A stretch of 64,000 nucleotides of DNA from Roseovarius sp. Pro17 (GTDB lineage: Bacteria; Pseudomonadota; Alphaproteobacteria; Rhodobacterales; Rhodobacteraceae): positions 620,001 through 684,000 of the forward strand of contig NZ_CP141179.1 of NCBI RefSeq assembly GCF_035599575.1, written 5' to 3'. The notes below the pieces were generated by a model. That model searched no databases and had not been told where the DNA came from. It was given only the letters and a program-made list of their open reading frames with translations. Position numbers and translations under genes: made by a program. Numbering within the stretch: the stretch's first letter is position 1; the number at the start of each line of letters is the position of its first letter. Below, one piece after another: positions 1 through 9,823 of this stretch.

Positions 1-372
1 GTCCAGCAAAAGGCGCACGCGCACGCCTCGATCTGCCGCGCGCTTTAGCGCGTCCAGCAGCAGCGAGCCGGTCATGTCATCGTGCCAGATGTAGTATTGC
101 GCGTCGATGGACGACACCGCCGTGCCCGCGAGGATCATCCGCGCAGCAAAAGCATCGGCCCCACTGCCCAGTGCCAGCACGCCGGTTGTGCCGGGATGAT
201 CGCGCCCTTGGCTGAGGACCGCTTTGCTCAGCGGGGTGTCCTCGGGCGGGGGCAGGGCGGTGCTGTCGGTGCGACCCTCGATCGGGGGCGAGGCAAAGAT
301 GGCGCGCGCGGCGATGATCGCCAGCGCCGCGATGCAGATCAGCGCCGCCAGTATCTTGAGTGCCGTCATCAT
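1..372 (-). CDS. Phospholipase D / cardiolipin synthase-like protein, N-terminal part
   Basis: Only the first 124 codons lie in the window; the gene runs off the left edge. The start is an ATG ATG pair at 372. A hydrophobic stretch at residues 4-25 looks like a membrane anchor or signal peptide. After it come the segments SIDAQYYIWHDD and LLLDALKRAADRGVRVRLLLD, which are typical of the region just before the first HKD motif in ClsC/YmdC-type phospholipase D proteins. The expected role is phospholipid head-group transfer such as cardiolipin synthesis at the inner membrane. The catalytic HKD motifs are outside the window, so activity cannot be judged. Confidence 0.8.
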   Translation of the reverse strand, partial: MMTALKILAALICIAALAIIAARAIFASPPIEGRTDSTALPPPEDTPLSKAVLSQGRDHPGTTGVLALGSGADAFAARMILAGTAVSSIDAQYYIWHDDMTGSLLLDALKRAADRGVRVRLLLD

Positions 373-733
373 CGCGTCGTTCCCTTTGGCTTATGCGCGT
401 TACAGTCTGCTTGCGCGCGCATGTGCATGTCTAAATCTATGACCCCGCCCGCCACCTGCAAGCGGCGATGCAGTGTTTCAAGACGTTTCGCCCTCGGCTG
501 TCAATGCTAGGCGCGCCCCATCGCTGCCCGGCCAGTTTGTTGGCTGATCCAGCCGCGCGACGACGAAGGCGGTCGTGTCTGCGCCCAAGGCCGTCAGCCC
601 GGTCCGCGCGAAAACTGGCATAGGCCGCGTTCTGTGTCGACGGCGCCGCTGTCAGCCAAAGGCGCACCGCTTATAGTAGATCCTCGGCCATGTCGGGCGC
701 GGGGCACATGCGGTCTGCGCTGCGATGCGCGCC
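373..733. other. Gap without a confident gene
   Basis: This 361-base stretch separates the phospholipase D-like gene from the serine hydrolase gene, both on the minus strand. Short minus-strand frames exist (for example 437-667), with some protein-like composition in two frames, which could be the frameshifted end of a lost gene. I recognise no domain, promoter or terminator here. Confidence 0.4.
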
Positions 734-2383
734 TCAGCGGCGGTGGGCGGTGATCGTCTCGCCCGTTGACGTCTGCAACATCAACGCGCCGGTCTCGTCG
801 ATGTGGTAGCTGACCACTTCGGGCAACATCGCCAGCAGCCGGCCTTCCTGTTCCATCAGGGCGGGCGGGCACATCATCATAGTTGTGCCGGCTGGTTCAA
901 CGCTCAGCCCGCCGTCCTCGCCTGCCTCAAAGCTGCCCATCAGACGGTTGCAGCTGGCGTTTCCGGCCAGCTGGCCATCCGGCATGAACAGCAGGCTGGC
1001 AGGCGATCGGTCGATCACGCCGCGCCCGCCGATATACTCGATCAGCCATTCGCGGCCCATCAACTGGGGTGCCTCATCCTGCGCCATCAGATAGTCGGCG
1101 ACTGCGCGGTAGGCGGGCAGGGACGTGGGATCATTGGCCGCGTTAGCCGCATGGGGATTGGACGCAAAGCGCACGATCACCATTTCGGCCGTCGGGTCGA
1201 TCCAGATCGTTTGGCCATGCACACCGCGCGCGGTGAACGCGCCGTGGTCGTCGTGGCTGACCCACCACATGCCCCGATAGCTCCACCCCGGCAGCAGATC
1301 ATAACCTGCCTTGGCAAAAGCATCGCGGTCGCCGCCCTCGCGGATACGCTCGATCGCGGCGGCGGGGATCACCTGCTCGCCCTGCCATTCGCCGTTTTGC
1401 AGCACAAGTTGGCCCAGCCGGGCCATGTCACGCAGGATCGCGTTAAAGCCGCCACCCGCAAAGGGTGTGCCGATGGAATCGACCGTATAGAACGCCTCGC
1501 GCGCGGTTCCGATGCGCGACCAGATGCGCGACGACAGATAATCTGCGCCCGAGAGGCCCGTGACGCGGGAAACCAGCCAGCCAGCCGCATCGGCATTGAT
1601 AGTGCGATAGCCGAATGTCTCGCCATGCGCGCCGTCCTTTTCGACAGTTTGCAGATAGTCGAAATAGCTGCGCGGGCCTTTGTGGCCTGTGGGCTTGGGC
1701 AGGGGACTGCCCGCCTCGGCGTATGCCCAGAACTCGGCGTTCGGATCGGATTGATCCTCGGAGTAGTCAAGCGCGGTGGTCATATCCAACACTTGCCGCA
1801 CAGTTGCATCGCCAAAGCCGCTGTCGTGGAGTTCGGGGATGATGTCACCAGTCAGCGCGTTCTCGTCCAGCTTGCCCTCGGCTACCAGAACCTCGGCCAA
1901 AAGGCCCGTGATGCTCTTGGTTACCGACATGGCACCGTGCAGCGTGTCCTCGTCGAGGCATCCGGCGTAGCGTTCATGCACGATGCGCCCCTTGTGCATC
2001 ACGATGACGCCGTCGGTGTAATTTGCGTCGAACGCCTCATCCCATGTCATCTGCGCGTCGCCGCCCAGCGGGGTAAAGCTGACCGTGTTGATGGCCGGGT
2101 CCAGATCGCTGGGCAGATCCTGCGCGGCGGTGTCGCCATTGCGAACGACAGTCGTCGGCATCAGTTCGCGGAAATGGCAGACGGTCCAGCGCAGTTTCGG
2201 AAAGGCGAAAAAGTCGGGATCAGTAAAGCGGATCGTCTTGTCCGCCGCCGGGGGAAACCCTTGCATCCAACCCAGTGTTACCGGGTCCGAGTCCTTGGCA
2301 TCAAGGGGTGCTGTGTCCTCGGCCATTGCGGCATCTCCCATGATCGAAATAGCGGTCAATGCGGCCAGTATCGGGAACTTCAT
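734..2383 (-). CDS. Serine hydrolase (beta-lactamase/DUF class C fold) with C-terminal META/HslJ-like domain
   Basis: The protein has 549 aa with an N-terminal signal peptide (about residues 1-21, cut near AMA-ED), so it should act in the periplasm. Residues about 110-430 match the class C beta-lactamase/penicillin-binding fold: the SxxK motif is S153-V-T-K156, a tyrosine motif lies near Y259, and an HGQ segment occupies the KTG-like position. Residues about 441-549 resemble the META/HslJ family, including the N-A-S-C-N-R motif. The ATG at 2383 was chosen over an upstream ATG (2491) because a GGAG lies just before it and the signal peptide then starts the protein. Family members hydrolyse esters or amides (6-aminohexanoate-oligomer hydrolase type) or cell-wall peptides; the substrate is unknown. 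The two-domain fusion is unusual. Confidence 0.85.
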   Translation of the reverse strand: MKFPILAALTAISIMGDAAMAEDTAPLDAKDSDPVTLGWMQGFPPAADKTIRFTDPDFFAFPKLRWTVCHFRELMPTTVVRNGDTAAQDLPSDLDPAINTVSFTPLGGDAQMTWDEAFDANYTDGVIVMHKGRIVHERYAGCLDEDTLHGAMSVTKSITGLLAEVLVAEGKLDENALTGDIIPELHDSGFGDATVRQVLDMTTALDYSEDQSDPNAEFWAYAEAGSPLPKPTGHKGPRSYFDYLQTVEKDGAHGETFGYRTINADAAGWLVSRVTGLSGADYLSSRIWSRIGTAREAFYTVDSIGTPFAGGGFNAILRDMARLGQLVLQNGEWQGEQVIPAAAIERIREGGDRDAFAKAGYDLLPGWSYRGMWWVSHDDHGAFTARGVHGQTIWIDPTAEMVIVRFASNPHAANAANDPTSLPAYRAVADYLMAQDEAPQLMGREWLIEYIGGRGVIDRSPASLLFMPDGQLAGNASCNRLMGSFEAGEDGGLSVEPAGTTMMMCPPALMEQEGRLLAMLPEVVSYHIDETGALMLQTSTGETITAHRR

Positions 2384-2760
2384 GTCATGTCTCCAGACTG
2401 TAAAAACTTGGCGCTGGGCAGGGGCGGCCTGCGTTTGATATTTGTCCTGGCGTTCAGGACTGGCGCGCATGTGGACGCAGAGACGTATCATTGCCTCGGG
2501 GCGACGCCTTCACCGGGCGCATCACGGCGCCCTCATGCGACGCCGCGCCGCCGGGGTCAAGGCTGGCGGAAGGATGCCATAACAGAAACCGGTTAAGCCT
2601 AGAGGGGGTCATGCCCCGGAAATACGGGCGCACGCCGGTAAGAGATACATCCGCAGACCGTTATCGCATTGAGCAGGGGCCAGACTGTGCCTCAGAACGT
2701 CCGGACCAGCCGGGTCTTGAAAGTTGCGCCCCGCAGCCGGGCAGGCCAACTATCGGCTGA
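2384..2760. other. Gap upstream of the serine hydrolase
   Basis: These 377 bases hold the promoter side of the serine hydrolase gene and the far end of a decayed TonB receptor fragment. Open frames are short and I recognise none of them. No clear hairpin terminator is visible. Confidence 0.4.
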
Positions 2761-3395
2761 TCAATCCGCTTGTCCGCGTAGGACAGTTGTAGGCTCATGT
2801 TGACCAGATCGTTGCCGATGGCATCATAACTATAGCGCCAGGCCGATGTCTTGCTTTCGACCTCCCGGTCGACATTGCCAAAGAATGGCGTCTGACCGAA
2901 CGAGCCATATGGCGCGTCGTTCTGCGTTGAATTCGTTTCGGCATGTGATGCGGTGATCGAATACGCGTCATCCTCACCAAAGGTCAGCGTGCCCTTGGTC
3001 AGTCATGAGGGGTCGTCCACGCTGCCGCCGGCTGGATTGAACGGGTTGCAGTTACTGTCCTTCATCGGGTCGCTCTTGCGGTAGTGTAGTTCGCCAGAAG
3101 CTCCAGCTTTTCGGTTGGCGGCCTTGCGACGATGCTGGAGGTCACGCGCCTCTCGCCACTCAACGACAGTTCTAGCGTTTGGTGCAGTTTCACACCCGGC
3201 GCGCCATCGGTGAATTCTGACGCGTTCTGCGGCTCCAGCCGATAGCGCCGCGCAGCACTTGCCCTTTTTGTATAGCTTTGGATCGATGAATAGCTGGTTG
3301 CCAATGCGATAAGATTCCTCGCTTCCGCGGGTCCCGCTGTCGATCTGGATCAGCACCTTGTTGTCGGTGCCCAGATTGGCCCATGCGCCCTAGCC
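2761..3395 (-). pseudogene. Decayed TonB-dependent heme/hemoglobin-type receptor
   Basis: Read on the minus strand, several frames give consecutive pieces of a TonB-dependent outer-membrane receptor. One frame has a plug-like segment ending in RIGNQLFIDPKLYK. A shifted frame has QVLRGAIG. Later frames have ASEFTDGAPGVKLHQTL, PTEKLELLANYT, then GSVDDPS, a stop codon and LTKGTLTFGEDD, followed by NDAPYGSFGQ and DREVESKTSAWRYSYDAIGN. The order is that of the plug and first beta-strands of heme-type receptors. At least two frameshifts and one in-frame stop interrupt it. The signal peptide, TonB box and most of the barrel are missing. It cannot encode a working receptor. Limits are approximate. 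Confidence 0.75.
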
Positions 3396-3536
3396 ACGAT
3401 GGTCCTGACCGAGGATATGCCGTGTGCATTTTTCTGCCGCACCGGCGTCGCGCTTACGTGGTTGAGAAAAAGGGCGAGAGCGGCTCGCGTCGCAGCCATC
3501 AGCTGTTTGATGCCGCAGGCGATGGAGGTCGACGAA

Positions 3537-3924
3537 GGCTCCCAAGGCCGACCCGTCCAAGCGGGAGATCCTGCGCAAGCAATGGACGCGCATGATCGAC
3601 ATGCATCAGTTCATGCGGCTGACGTTCAAGCGAAAAATGAACCGCCTTGACGCCGACCGCATCGTGGGCGCGCCCACGATGCGCCAGCTTGATCCCGATG
3701 CCGTGAACACCGCGCTGAAAGGCGCGACGGCCATGCGGATCAAGGAGAACATGGAGGCCGCGGCAAAAGCGACACAACCAGACCGGTCACCCTTCGAGTC
3801 GGTTTCGGCGCCAGTTTGCGGAACTAATTCGGGCGTAGCGTGGTTAGGCAAAACGTCGCCCACGCAAGTGCTGGCTTGCTTTATCATCGGGCAGTGTCCG
3901 CGATTTCTGATTTACCGCAGCTGA
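3537..3924 (+). CDS. Unrecognised reading frame, possibly a gene remnant
   Basis: An open plus-strand frame with protein-like composition covers this stretch. It is basic and methionine-rich (TRMIDMHQFMRLTFKRKMNR, then ADRIVGAPTMRQLDPDAV) and shows no signal peptide or membrane segment. The first in-frame ATG is at 3592; coding-like sequence begins before it (PKADPSKREILRKQW), so the 5' end may have been lost. The last 40 residues look random. It lies between a dead receptor gene and the RND operon, in DNA that is clearly decaying. I do not recognise the family. Confidence 0.25.
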
Positions 3925-4077
3925 GGCGTTCCCCATGCTGGGCTTTCCTGAGGGGGTGTGCAATATGCACCGCCTGCGGTTGAATGATTAGGCCTGCCTG
4001 CCGTCAGCGCGAGATGTTGCCACGGGCATCAACTGCGTCACGTAGCGAGCCGGGTCTGAAATTTGAGGATTGATATC

Positions 4078-5271
4078 ATGCCATTTCGTTTAGATTTTTC
4101 TTTGCCTGATTGCACTATCTGCGCAGGGGCAAAACGGATCGCTTTGATATCGGCTATGGCGTTGCTGCCGCTGGCCGCATCGCCCGCGTTTGCACAAACT
4201 CAGGATGCGCCGCCGCCCGGTGTCGTTGCACAAAAGATCGAATCAAAGCCGATCACCGACCCAGCGATCTTTAGTGGCACGGTCGAGGCGATCGACAGCG
4301 TCGACATCATGGCCCGCGTGCAGGGGTTTTTGCAAAAGACCGGGTTCGAGGCAGGCCAACGGGTAAATTCGGATGACGTTCTGTTCGAAATCGAATCCGC
4401 GCCCTACGACGCCGTGGTTTCCTCGGCCAAGGCAAGGGTCGCGCAGGCTGAGGCGCAGTATAAAAACGCCATGCAGGAATATGAACGCCAGCGTGTTCTG
4501 GTCGAAAGGAATGCGACCGCCCAATCCAGATTGGATCAGGTCGAGGCCGAAGCCGCCGTGGCCAAGGCCGATGTCGCTTCGGCTGAGGCGCAACTGGACA
4601 GTGCGAAAATCGATCAGGCCTATACAAACGTTCACGCGCCGTTCGCGGGTGAAATCAGCCGCGCTCTTTATTCCAACGGCGCGCTGGTCGGCCCACAATC
4701 CGGCCCGCTGGCGCGACTCGTACGGCTTGATCCGCTGCGGGTCGTCTTTTCCATTCCAGATTCGCAGTTGGTCGACATGCGGCTGAAGCAGCAGAACGGC
4801 GGCGGGGTCGATGCTGCTGACCTGGATTTCAATGTGCGCCTGCCGGGTGGCACAGAATATGCCGGCAAGGGCCGCATCGAATACATCGCGAGCGAGACGG
4901 ATTCCGGCACCGGCACCGTGCCCGTGCGGCTGATTTTCGAAAACCCGGACAAGATTTTGATCCCCGGTCAGTTCGTCGATGTGATGATCGCCGAAACCGA
5001 TCCGCAAGTGCTGCCGGTGGTTCCGCAAACTGCAATTCTTCAGGATAAACAGGGGCGTTATGTCTTTGTGGTCGGTGAGGACAGCACAGTGTCGCAGCGC
5101 CGGATTACGGTCGGTCCCAAGGTCGATGGCGGTCGCGCCGTTACCGATGGCCTGCAAGAGGGCGAGAGTGTCGTCACGCAAGGCGTGCAAAAGATCGTCG
5201 ACGGGGCCAGGGTTCAGGTTGCTGATCCATCGGGTGGCGATGGTGCCGCACAATCGTCGGACCAGAATTGA
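4078..5271 (+). CDS. RND efflux periplasmic adaptor (HlyD/AcrA/MexA family)
   Basis: The 397-aa protein links an inner-membrane RND pump to an outer-membrane channel. A signal peptide covers about residues 1-39 (cut near AFA-QT). The order lipoyl-like half (ATVEAIDSVDIMARVQGFL type), alpha-hairpin coiled coil rich in Ala/Glu (about 95-165), second lipoyl half and beta-barrel (VVFSIPDSQLVD onward) is typical for AcrA-type adaptors. The ATG at 4078 has GAGG nine bases before it and is preferred over an in-frame TTG at 4063. Its stop overlaps the pump start (TGATG). No outer-membrane channel gene follows, so the channel must be encoded elsewhere. The drug or metabolite exported is not known. Confidence 0.92.
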   Translation: MPFRLDFSLPDCTICAGAKRIALISAMALLPLAASPAFAQTQDAPPPGVVAQKIESKPITDPAIFSGTVEAIDSVDIMARVQGFLQKTGFEAGQRVNSDDVLFEIESAPYDAVVSSAKARVAQAEAQYKNAMQEYERQRVLVERNATAQSRLDQVEAEAAVAKADVASAEAQLDSAKIDQAYTNVHAPFAGEISRALYSNGALVGPQSGPLARLVRLDPLRVVFSIPDSQLVDMRLKQQNGGGVDAADLDFNVRLPGGTEYAGKGRIEYIASETDSGTGTVPVRLIFENPDKILIPGQFVDVMIAETDPQVLPVVPQTAILQDKQGRYVFVVGEDSTVSQRRITVGPKVDGGRAVTDGLQEGESVVTQGVQKIVDGARVQVADPSGGDGAAQSSDQN

Positions 5272-8200
5272 TGTCCGGGTTTTTCATCGACCGGATCCGC
5301 TTTGCGATTGTCGTCTCGCTGGTCATCTCCATCGTCGGCGCGCTGGCCCTGACGTTGCTGCCGGTGCAGCAATATCCCGACATCTCACCGCCCACGGTCA
5401 ACGTCAGTGCGACCTATCCCGGCGCGGACGCCGAGACGATTGCAAACGTGGTCGCAGGGCCAATTGAAACGGCGATCAACGGCGTCGACGACATGCTCTA
5501 TATGTCGTCGAACAGCTCGAACGCGGGGCTTTATTCACTGTCGATCACCTTTGCCGTCGGCACGGATACCGACATCGCGCAGGTCAATGTGCAGAATGCG
5601 GTGCAACGCGCCACGGCCCAGTTGCCGTCGGCGGTGACGCAGCAGGGCGTGACGGTCGGCAGCAGCTCGCCCGACTTTATTCTGGCTGTGGCGCTGGTGT
5701 CGCCCGACGACAGCCTTGATCGGCTTGAGATCGCCAATTACGCGACCACCCGCGTGGTTGATCCCATCGTGCGGATCGACGGGGTGGGCGATGCATCTGT
5801 TACGGGGGCCGCCGAATATTCCATGCGGATATGGCTGGACGGCGACCGGATGAGGGCGCTCGAAATTTCCCCGCAGGACGTGATGGCGGCAATCCGTTCG
5901 CAGAACACGCAGGCCTCGCTGGGCACAGTTGCCGGAGCGCCCTCGCCCGAGGGTGTGGAGGATCAATATACCATCGTCGCCGAAGGCCGCATGACCGACG
6001 AGTCGCAGTTCGAGGACATCATCGTGCGGCGCGGCGACGACGGCGCGTTGACGCGCCTTTCAGACATCGCGCGGGTCGAACTGGGCTCGCAAAGTTATGC
6101 CGCCTCGGCGCAGGTCGGCGGACAGGACGCCGCGATGATCCAGATCAACCAGTCGCCGGGCGCCAACGCATTGGCGACGCGCGAGGCGGTGATCGAAGAG
6201 CTGGATGAACTGGCCAAGGCCTTTCCCGCCGGGCTGGAGTATCAGATCATCTACGACGCCACCCTCTTTGTCAGTTCCAGCGTCGATCTGATCCTTGATA
6301 TTCTGCTTGAGGCGTTCGTGATCGTCATGGCCATCGTGTTCCTGTTCCTCGGGGATTGGCGCGCAACTGTCGTGGCGGGCGTTGCGATCCCGGTGTCGCT
6401 GCTGGGCGCGATGGCTGCCCTTTTGCTGATGGGGTATTCGCTGAACACCATATCGCTCTTGGCGCTGGTTTTGGCCATCGGGCTGGTGGTGGACGACGCC
6501 ATTCTGGTGGTCGAAAACGTCCAGCACGTCATGGAGGAAGACGAAGACATCAGCCTCAAAGACGCTGCACGCAAGGCGATGAAGCAGATCACGGGGCCGA
6601 TTGTGTCGACCACCTTCGTGCTGCTTGCCGTGGTGACACCGACGGCGTTCCTTCCGGGTATCAATGGCCAACTTTATCGCCAATTCGCCGTCACGGTTGG
6701 ATCGTCGCTGACCATCTCGGCGTTCGTCGCTGTGACGCTCAGCCCGGCCTTGGCCGCGGCGCTGATGAAGAGGCCCAAAAAGGGCGACAGCAAAAAGGGC
6801 ATCATGGGGCGGATCGGCGCGGGCATCGACTGGGTGCGCGACCACTACGGCAGCTTTATCGGCGGTATGCTGAAGGTCTGGTACATCCCTCTCGCCGGTC
6901 TGGCAGCCTGTTTCGCGGTCGCGGGGTGGCTGTTCATGACGCTGCCCTCGACCTTCCTGCCGGATGAGGATCAGGGCGCGCTCTTCGTCAACATCCAGTT
7001 GCCTGATGCCGCCTCGCTGACGCGCACCGAAGAGATCGTCAGTCAGGTCACAAACACCGTGGCCGACACCCCCGGCGTGAACAAGGCGATTTCGGTCGCA
7101 GGGTTCAGCATCCTGCAAGGCACCGTGTCGCCCAATGGCGGCATGGTCATCGCATCGCTGAAACCGTGGGATGAGCGCACCGACGACGACCAGCAATTGC
7201 AGGCGATGATCGGTAAGCTCAATCAACAGTTCGCCGCGATCCCCGGCGCCGTGATCGGCGTTTTCGCGCCCCCGTCCATTCCGGGGATCGGCGCTGTCGG
7301 CGGCCTTGATCTGAGGCTTCAGGCGCTGGCCGGACAATCGCCCGAAGAGCTGGCCGAAGTGCTGCAATCCTTTATCACCAAGGCCAATCAGTCCCCCGCG
7401 ATTGGCGGGCTGCGCACAACCTTTAGTGCGTCAGTTCCTCTGGTGCGGGTTGAGGTCGACCGCACCAGGGCCGAGCGTCTGGGCCTCAGTGTCGCCGACA
7501 TCTACGACGTGATCGGGGCCAATTTCGGGTCAAGCTACGTCAATGATTTCATCAAGGGTGGCCGTGTCTTTCAGGTCAATATCCAGGCGGACGCCGATTT
7601 TCGCGCCACCGCCGACGACATCCTGAGGCTGGAGGCGCGCAATAAGGACGGCCAGATGGTCCCGCTAAGCACGGTCGTCACCGTCACCGACGATCTGGGC
7701 CCCTACATCCTGCAACGCTATAACCTTTATACGGCGGCGCAGATCAACGGGCAGCCCGCTGAGGGCGGCTCGTCCGGGGCGGCGATGGGCGCGGTGTCGC
7801 AGGTCGCGGCGGACGTGCTGCCGGATGGGTATGACTTTGCTTGGGCGGGTCTGTCGTTCCAGCAGACCCAGAGCAGCGGCAGCGAGATCGTCATCTTTGG
7901 CATGGCGCTGCTGTTCGCATATCTGTTCCTCGTCGCACTCTACGAGAGTTGGATGTTGCCGGTGTCGATCATCCTGTCGCTGGGGGCCGCGGCCTTTGGC
8001 GCCATGGTGGCTCTCTGGGCTGTCGGGATGCCGACCAGCCTTTATGTGCAGATCGCGCTGGTGCTGCTGATCGGACTTGCGGCCAAGAACGCGATCCTGA
8101 TCGTCGAGTTCGCCAAGGACCGCTCGGACGAGGGGCAGACGCCGATTGAGGCCGCGCGCAACGGCGCCGAAGCGCGATTCCGCGCCGTGTTGATGACGTC

Positions 8201-8456
8201 GCTGGCGTTCATCTTTGGCCTTTTGCCGCTGGCCAAATCGTCGGGCGCAGGCGCGGGCGCGCAGAACGCCGTCGGCGTGACCGTCATCGGCGGGATGCTG
8301 GGCGTTACGCTGATCGGTCTCTTTGTGATCCCGGCGCTATATTATGCGATCCAGTCGATGCGCGAATGGTTTCATGGCACGAACCGCAAAGGTGGTGGCG
8401 ATGACGCGGATGGCAAAGATACCGTACGCGACGAAGGCAAGCCGCAGGGGACATAG
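5271..8456 (+). CDS. RND multidrug-type efflux pump (AcrB/MexB family, HAE1)
   Basis: This 1061-aa proton-driven inner-membrane pump has the usual AcrB length and layout: TM1 at the N-terminus, a large periplasmic loop, a TM bundle, a second loop and a second bundle. The proton-relay aspartates are visible as D408-D409 (GLVVDDAILVVEN) and the relay lysine as K939 (GLAAKNAILIVEF), very near their AcrB positions. The start ATG overlaps the adaptor stop codon, so the two are translationally coupled. The hydrophilic, Lys/Asp-rich tail ends at 8456. Family knowledge suggests export of hydrophobic drugs or solvents; the sequence does not show the substrate. Confidence 0.95.
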   Translation: MSGFFIDRIRFAIVVSLVISIVGALALTLLPVQQYPDISPPTVNVSATYPGADAETIANVVAGPIETAINGVDDMLYMSSNSSNAGLYSLSITFAVGTDTDIAQVNVQNAVQRATAQLPSAVTQQGVTVGSSSPDFILAVALVSPDDSLDRLEIANYATTRVVDPIVRIDGVGDASVTGAAEYSMRIWLDGDRMRALEISPQDVMAAIRSQNTQASLGTVAGAPSPEGVEDQYTIVAEGRMTDESQFEDIIVRRGDDGALTRLSDIARVELGSQSYAASAQVGGQDAAMIQINQSPGANALATREAVIEELDELAKAFPAGLEYQIIYDATLFVSSSVDLILDILLEAFVIVMAIVFLFLGDWRATVVAGVAIPVSLLGAMAALLLMGYSLNTISLLALVLAIGLVVDDAILVVENVQHVMEEDEDISLKDAARKAMKQITGPIVSTTFVLLAVVTPTAFLPGINGQLYRQFAVTVGSSLTISAFVAVTLSPALAAALMKRPKKGDSKKGIMGRIGAGIDWVRDHYGSFIGGMLKVWYIPLAGLAACFAVAGWLFMTLPSTFLPDEDQGALFVNIQLPDAASLTRTEEIVSQVTNTVADTPGVNKAISVAGFSILQGTVSPNGGMVIASLKPWDERTDDDQQLQAMIGKLNQQFAAIPGAVIGVFAPPSIPGIGAVGGLDLRLQALAGQSPEELAEVLQSFITKANQSPAIGGLRTTFSASVPLVRVEVDRTRAERLGLSVADIYDVIGANFGSSYVNDFIKGGRVFQVNIQADADFRATADDILRLEARNKDGQMVPLSTVVTVTDDLGPYILQRYNLYTAAQINGQPAEGGSSGAAMGAVSQVAADVLPDGYDFAWAGLSFQQTQSSGSEIVIFGMALLFAYLFLVALYESWMLPVSIILSLGAAAFGAMVALWAVGMPTSLYVQIALVLLIGLAAKNAILIVEFAKDRSDEGQTPIEAARNGAEARFRAVLMTSLAFIFGLLPLAKSSGAGAGAQNAVGVTVIGGMLGVTLIGLFVIPALYYAIQSMREWFHGTNRKGGGDDADGKDTVRDEGKPQGT

Positions 8457-8571
8457 AGGCGACACCGTTCTGGCACCCCCGCCGGTAGGGGCGGCGCACG
8501 AGTTAGAAATCAGTCTGACGAGTGCGCAGTAATTCTATGCGGACTCTACGCATTTCGGCCAAAATAGCATG

Positions 8572-8599
8572 TTGACATGCGAAATCAGTAGATCATACT
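8572..8599 (+). promoter_or_regulatory. Candidate sigma-70 promoter of the betaine transport operon
   Basis: A perfect -35 hexamer TTGACA (8572-8577) is followed after 16 bases by CATACT (8594-8599, 4 of 6 matches to TATAAT). The -35 lies inside a small inverted repeat (GCATG TTGA CATGC), which could bind a regulator. Transcription would start about 140 bases before the first gene of the operon. Confidence 0.4.
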
Positions 8600-8746
8600 C
8601 CGTAGATTACGAAATCCGGTGAGTTCTGCAGATTGAGGCGCCGATGTTCGAAGTCCTTTTGATCCCTGCCTGCGCATGGCGGACCCGATGTGCGTGCTGA
8701 GAATGGCGACCCATCGACGCGCGCCGCCGGTTCTGGGCGCGGCCGA

Positions 8747-9820
8747 ATGACCGTGCAGTCCGACAACGTGATTGAGTGCCGCTCGATCTGGAAGATTTTC
8801 GGCGATCGCTCGGCAGAGGCCATGGAGGCCATTCAGAAAGACGGCCTTGGCAAGGACGAGGTGCTGGATAGGTTTGGTTGCGTCGTGGGCGTGCGGGACG
8901 CGTCTTTTTCGGTGACCAAAGGCGAGATATTTTGCATCATGGGCCTCTCGGGCTCTGGTAAATCCACCCTGATCCGCCACATCAACCGCCTGATTGAGCC
9001 AACCTCGGGCGAGGTGCGCATTGAAGGCGTCGATATCAACGGCCTGAACGCGGCAGCGCTGCGCGAATTGCGCGCATCACGCATCGGCATGGTGTTTCAG
9101 AACATGGCGCTGATGCCGCACCGCACCGTGCGTGAAAATGTCGCTTTTCCGCTGGAGGTGCGCGGTGTTGACCGCGCGCAGCGTCACGCCGTGGCAGACC
9201 GCGCCATCAATGACGTCGAACTGGCCGGCTGGGAGGACCGCTATCCCGACGAGCTATCGGGCGGCATGCAGCAGCGCGTGGGGCTGGCGCGGGCAATTTC
9301 CGCTGACCCGCATATCCTGCTGATGGACGAGCCGTTCTCGGCGCTGGATCCGCTGATCCGCCGCCAGCTTCAGACAGAGTTCATGCGGCTGGCGGCTGAT
9401 CTGCGCAAGACGACGCTGTTCATCACCCACGATCTGGACGAGGCAATCCGCATCGGCGACCGCATTGCCGTGATGAAGGACGGTGAGTTGATTCAGATCG
9501 GCACGCCCGAGCAGATCGTGACCGAACCGGCAGATGATTACGTCGCCGATTTCGTCGCGGGCATATCCAAGCTGCATCTGGTTACGGCAGCAAGGATCAT
9601 GGAGCCGCTGGCGAAATGGGAAGCGCGCGAAGGTGCTCACAAGGGCATCGGCGCGCTGAAGGCGCGCACGGATGACACACTTAACCGCCTTGCCGAGCTG
9701 TCGATCGAAACGGACGAGCCGCTGGCGATCGAAGCCGACGGGCAGATCGTGGGGATCGTCACTAAGAAGGCGCTGATCCGCGGCATTCAAGGACGATCAT
9801 TGGAAGAGGCGGAGGGCTGA
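8747..9820 (+). CDS. proV: Glycine betaine/proline ABC transporter, ATP-binding protein
   Basis: The 357-aa ATPase energises uptake of a quaternary-amine solute. Walker A is GLSGSGKST, the signature is LSGGMQQRVG, Walker B is ILLMDEPFSALDP and the switch is ITHDLDE. The N-terminus (WKIFGD, then GCVVGVRDASFSV) and a C-terminal CBS-like tail (residues about 285-345) are typical of ProV/OpuAA rather than of generic ATPases. The ATG at 8747 fits the family start; an in-frame GTG at 8690 is possible, and neither has a strong ribosome site. It is first in a three-gene operon with permease and binding protein directly following. Confidence 0.92.
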   Translation: MTVQSDNVIECRSIWKIFGDRSAEAMEAIQKDGLGKDEVLDRFGCVVGVRDASFSVTKGEIFCIMGLSGSGKSTLIRHINRLIEPTSGEVRIEGVDINGLNAAALRELRASRIGMVFQNMALMPHRTVRENVAFPLEVRGVDRAQRHAVADRAINDVELAGWEDRYPDELSGGMQQRVGLARAISADPHILLMDEPFSALDPLIRRQLQTEFMRLAADLRKTTLFITHDLDEAIRIGDRIAVMKDGELIQIGTPEQIVTEPADDYVADFVAGISKLHLVTAARIMEPLAKWEAREGAHKGIGALKARTDDTLNRLAELSIETDEPLAIEADGQIVGIVTKKALIRGIQGRSLEEAEG

Positions 9821-9823
9821 GGC

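Noticed and set aside
803..2596. Long plus-strand open frame opposite the serine hydrolase
   Set aside because: It mirrors a gene with clear motifs, has no recognisable domain and is a by-product of GC-rich codon use.
6060..7367. Long minus-strand frame opposite the first RND pump
   Set aside because: The pump frame is certain; the opposite frame is rich in Arg, His and Gln without domains.
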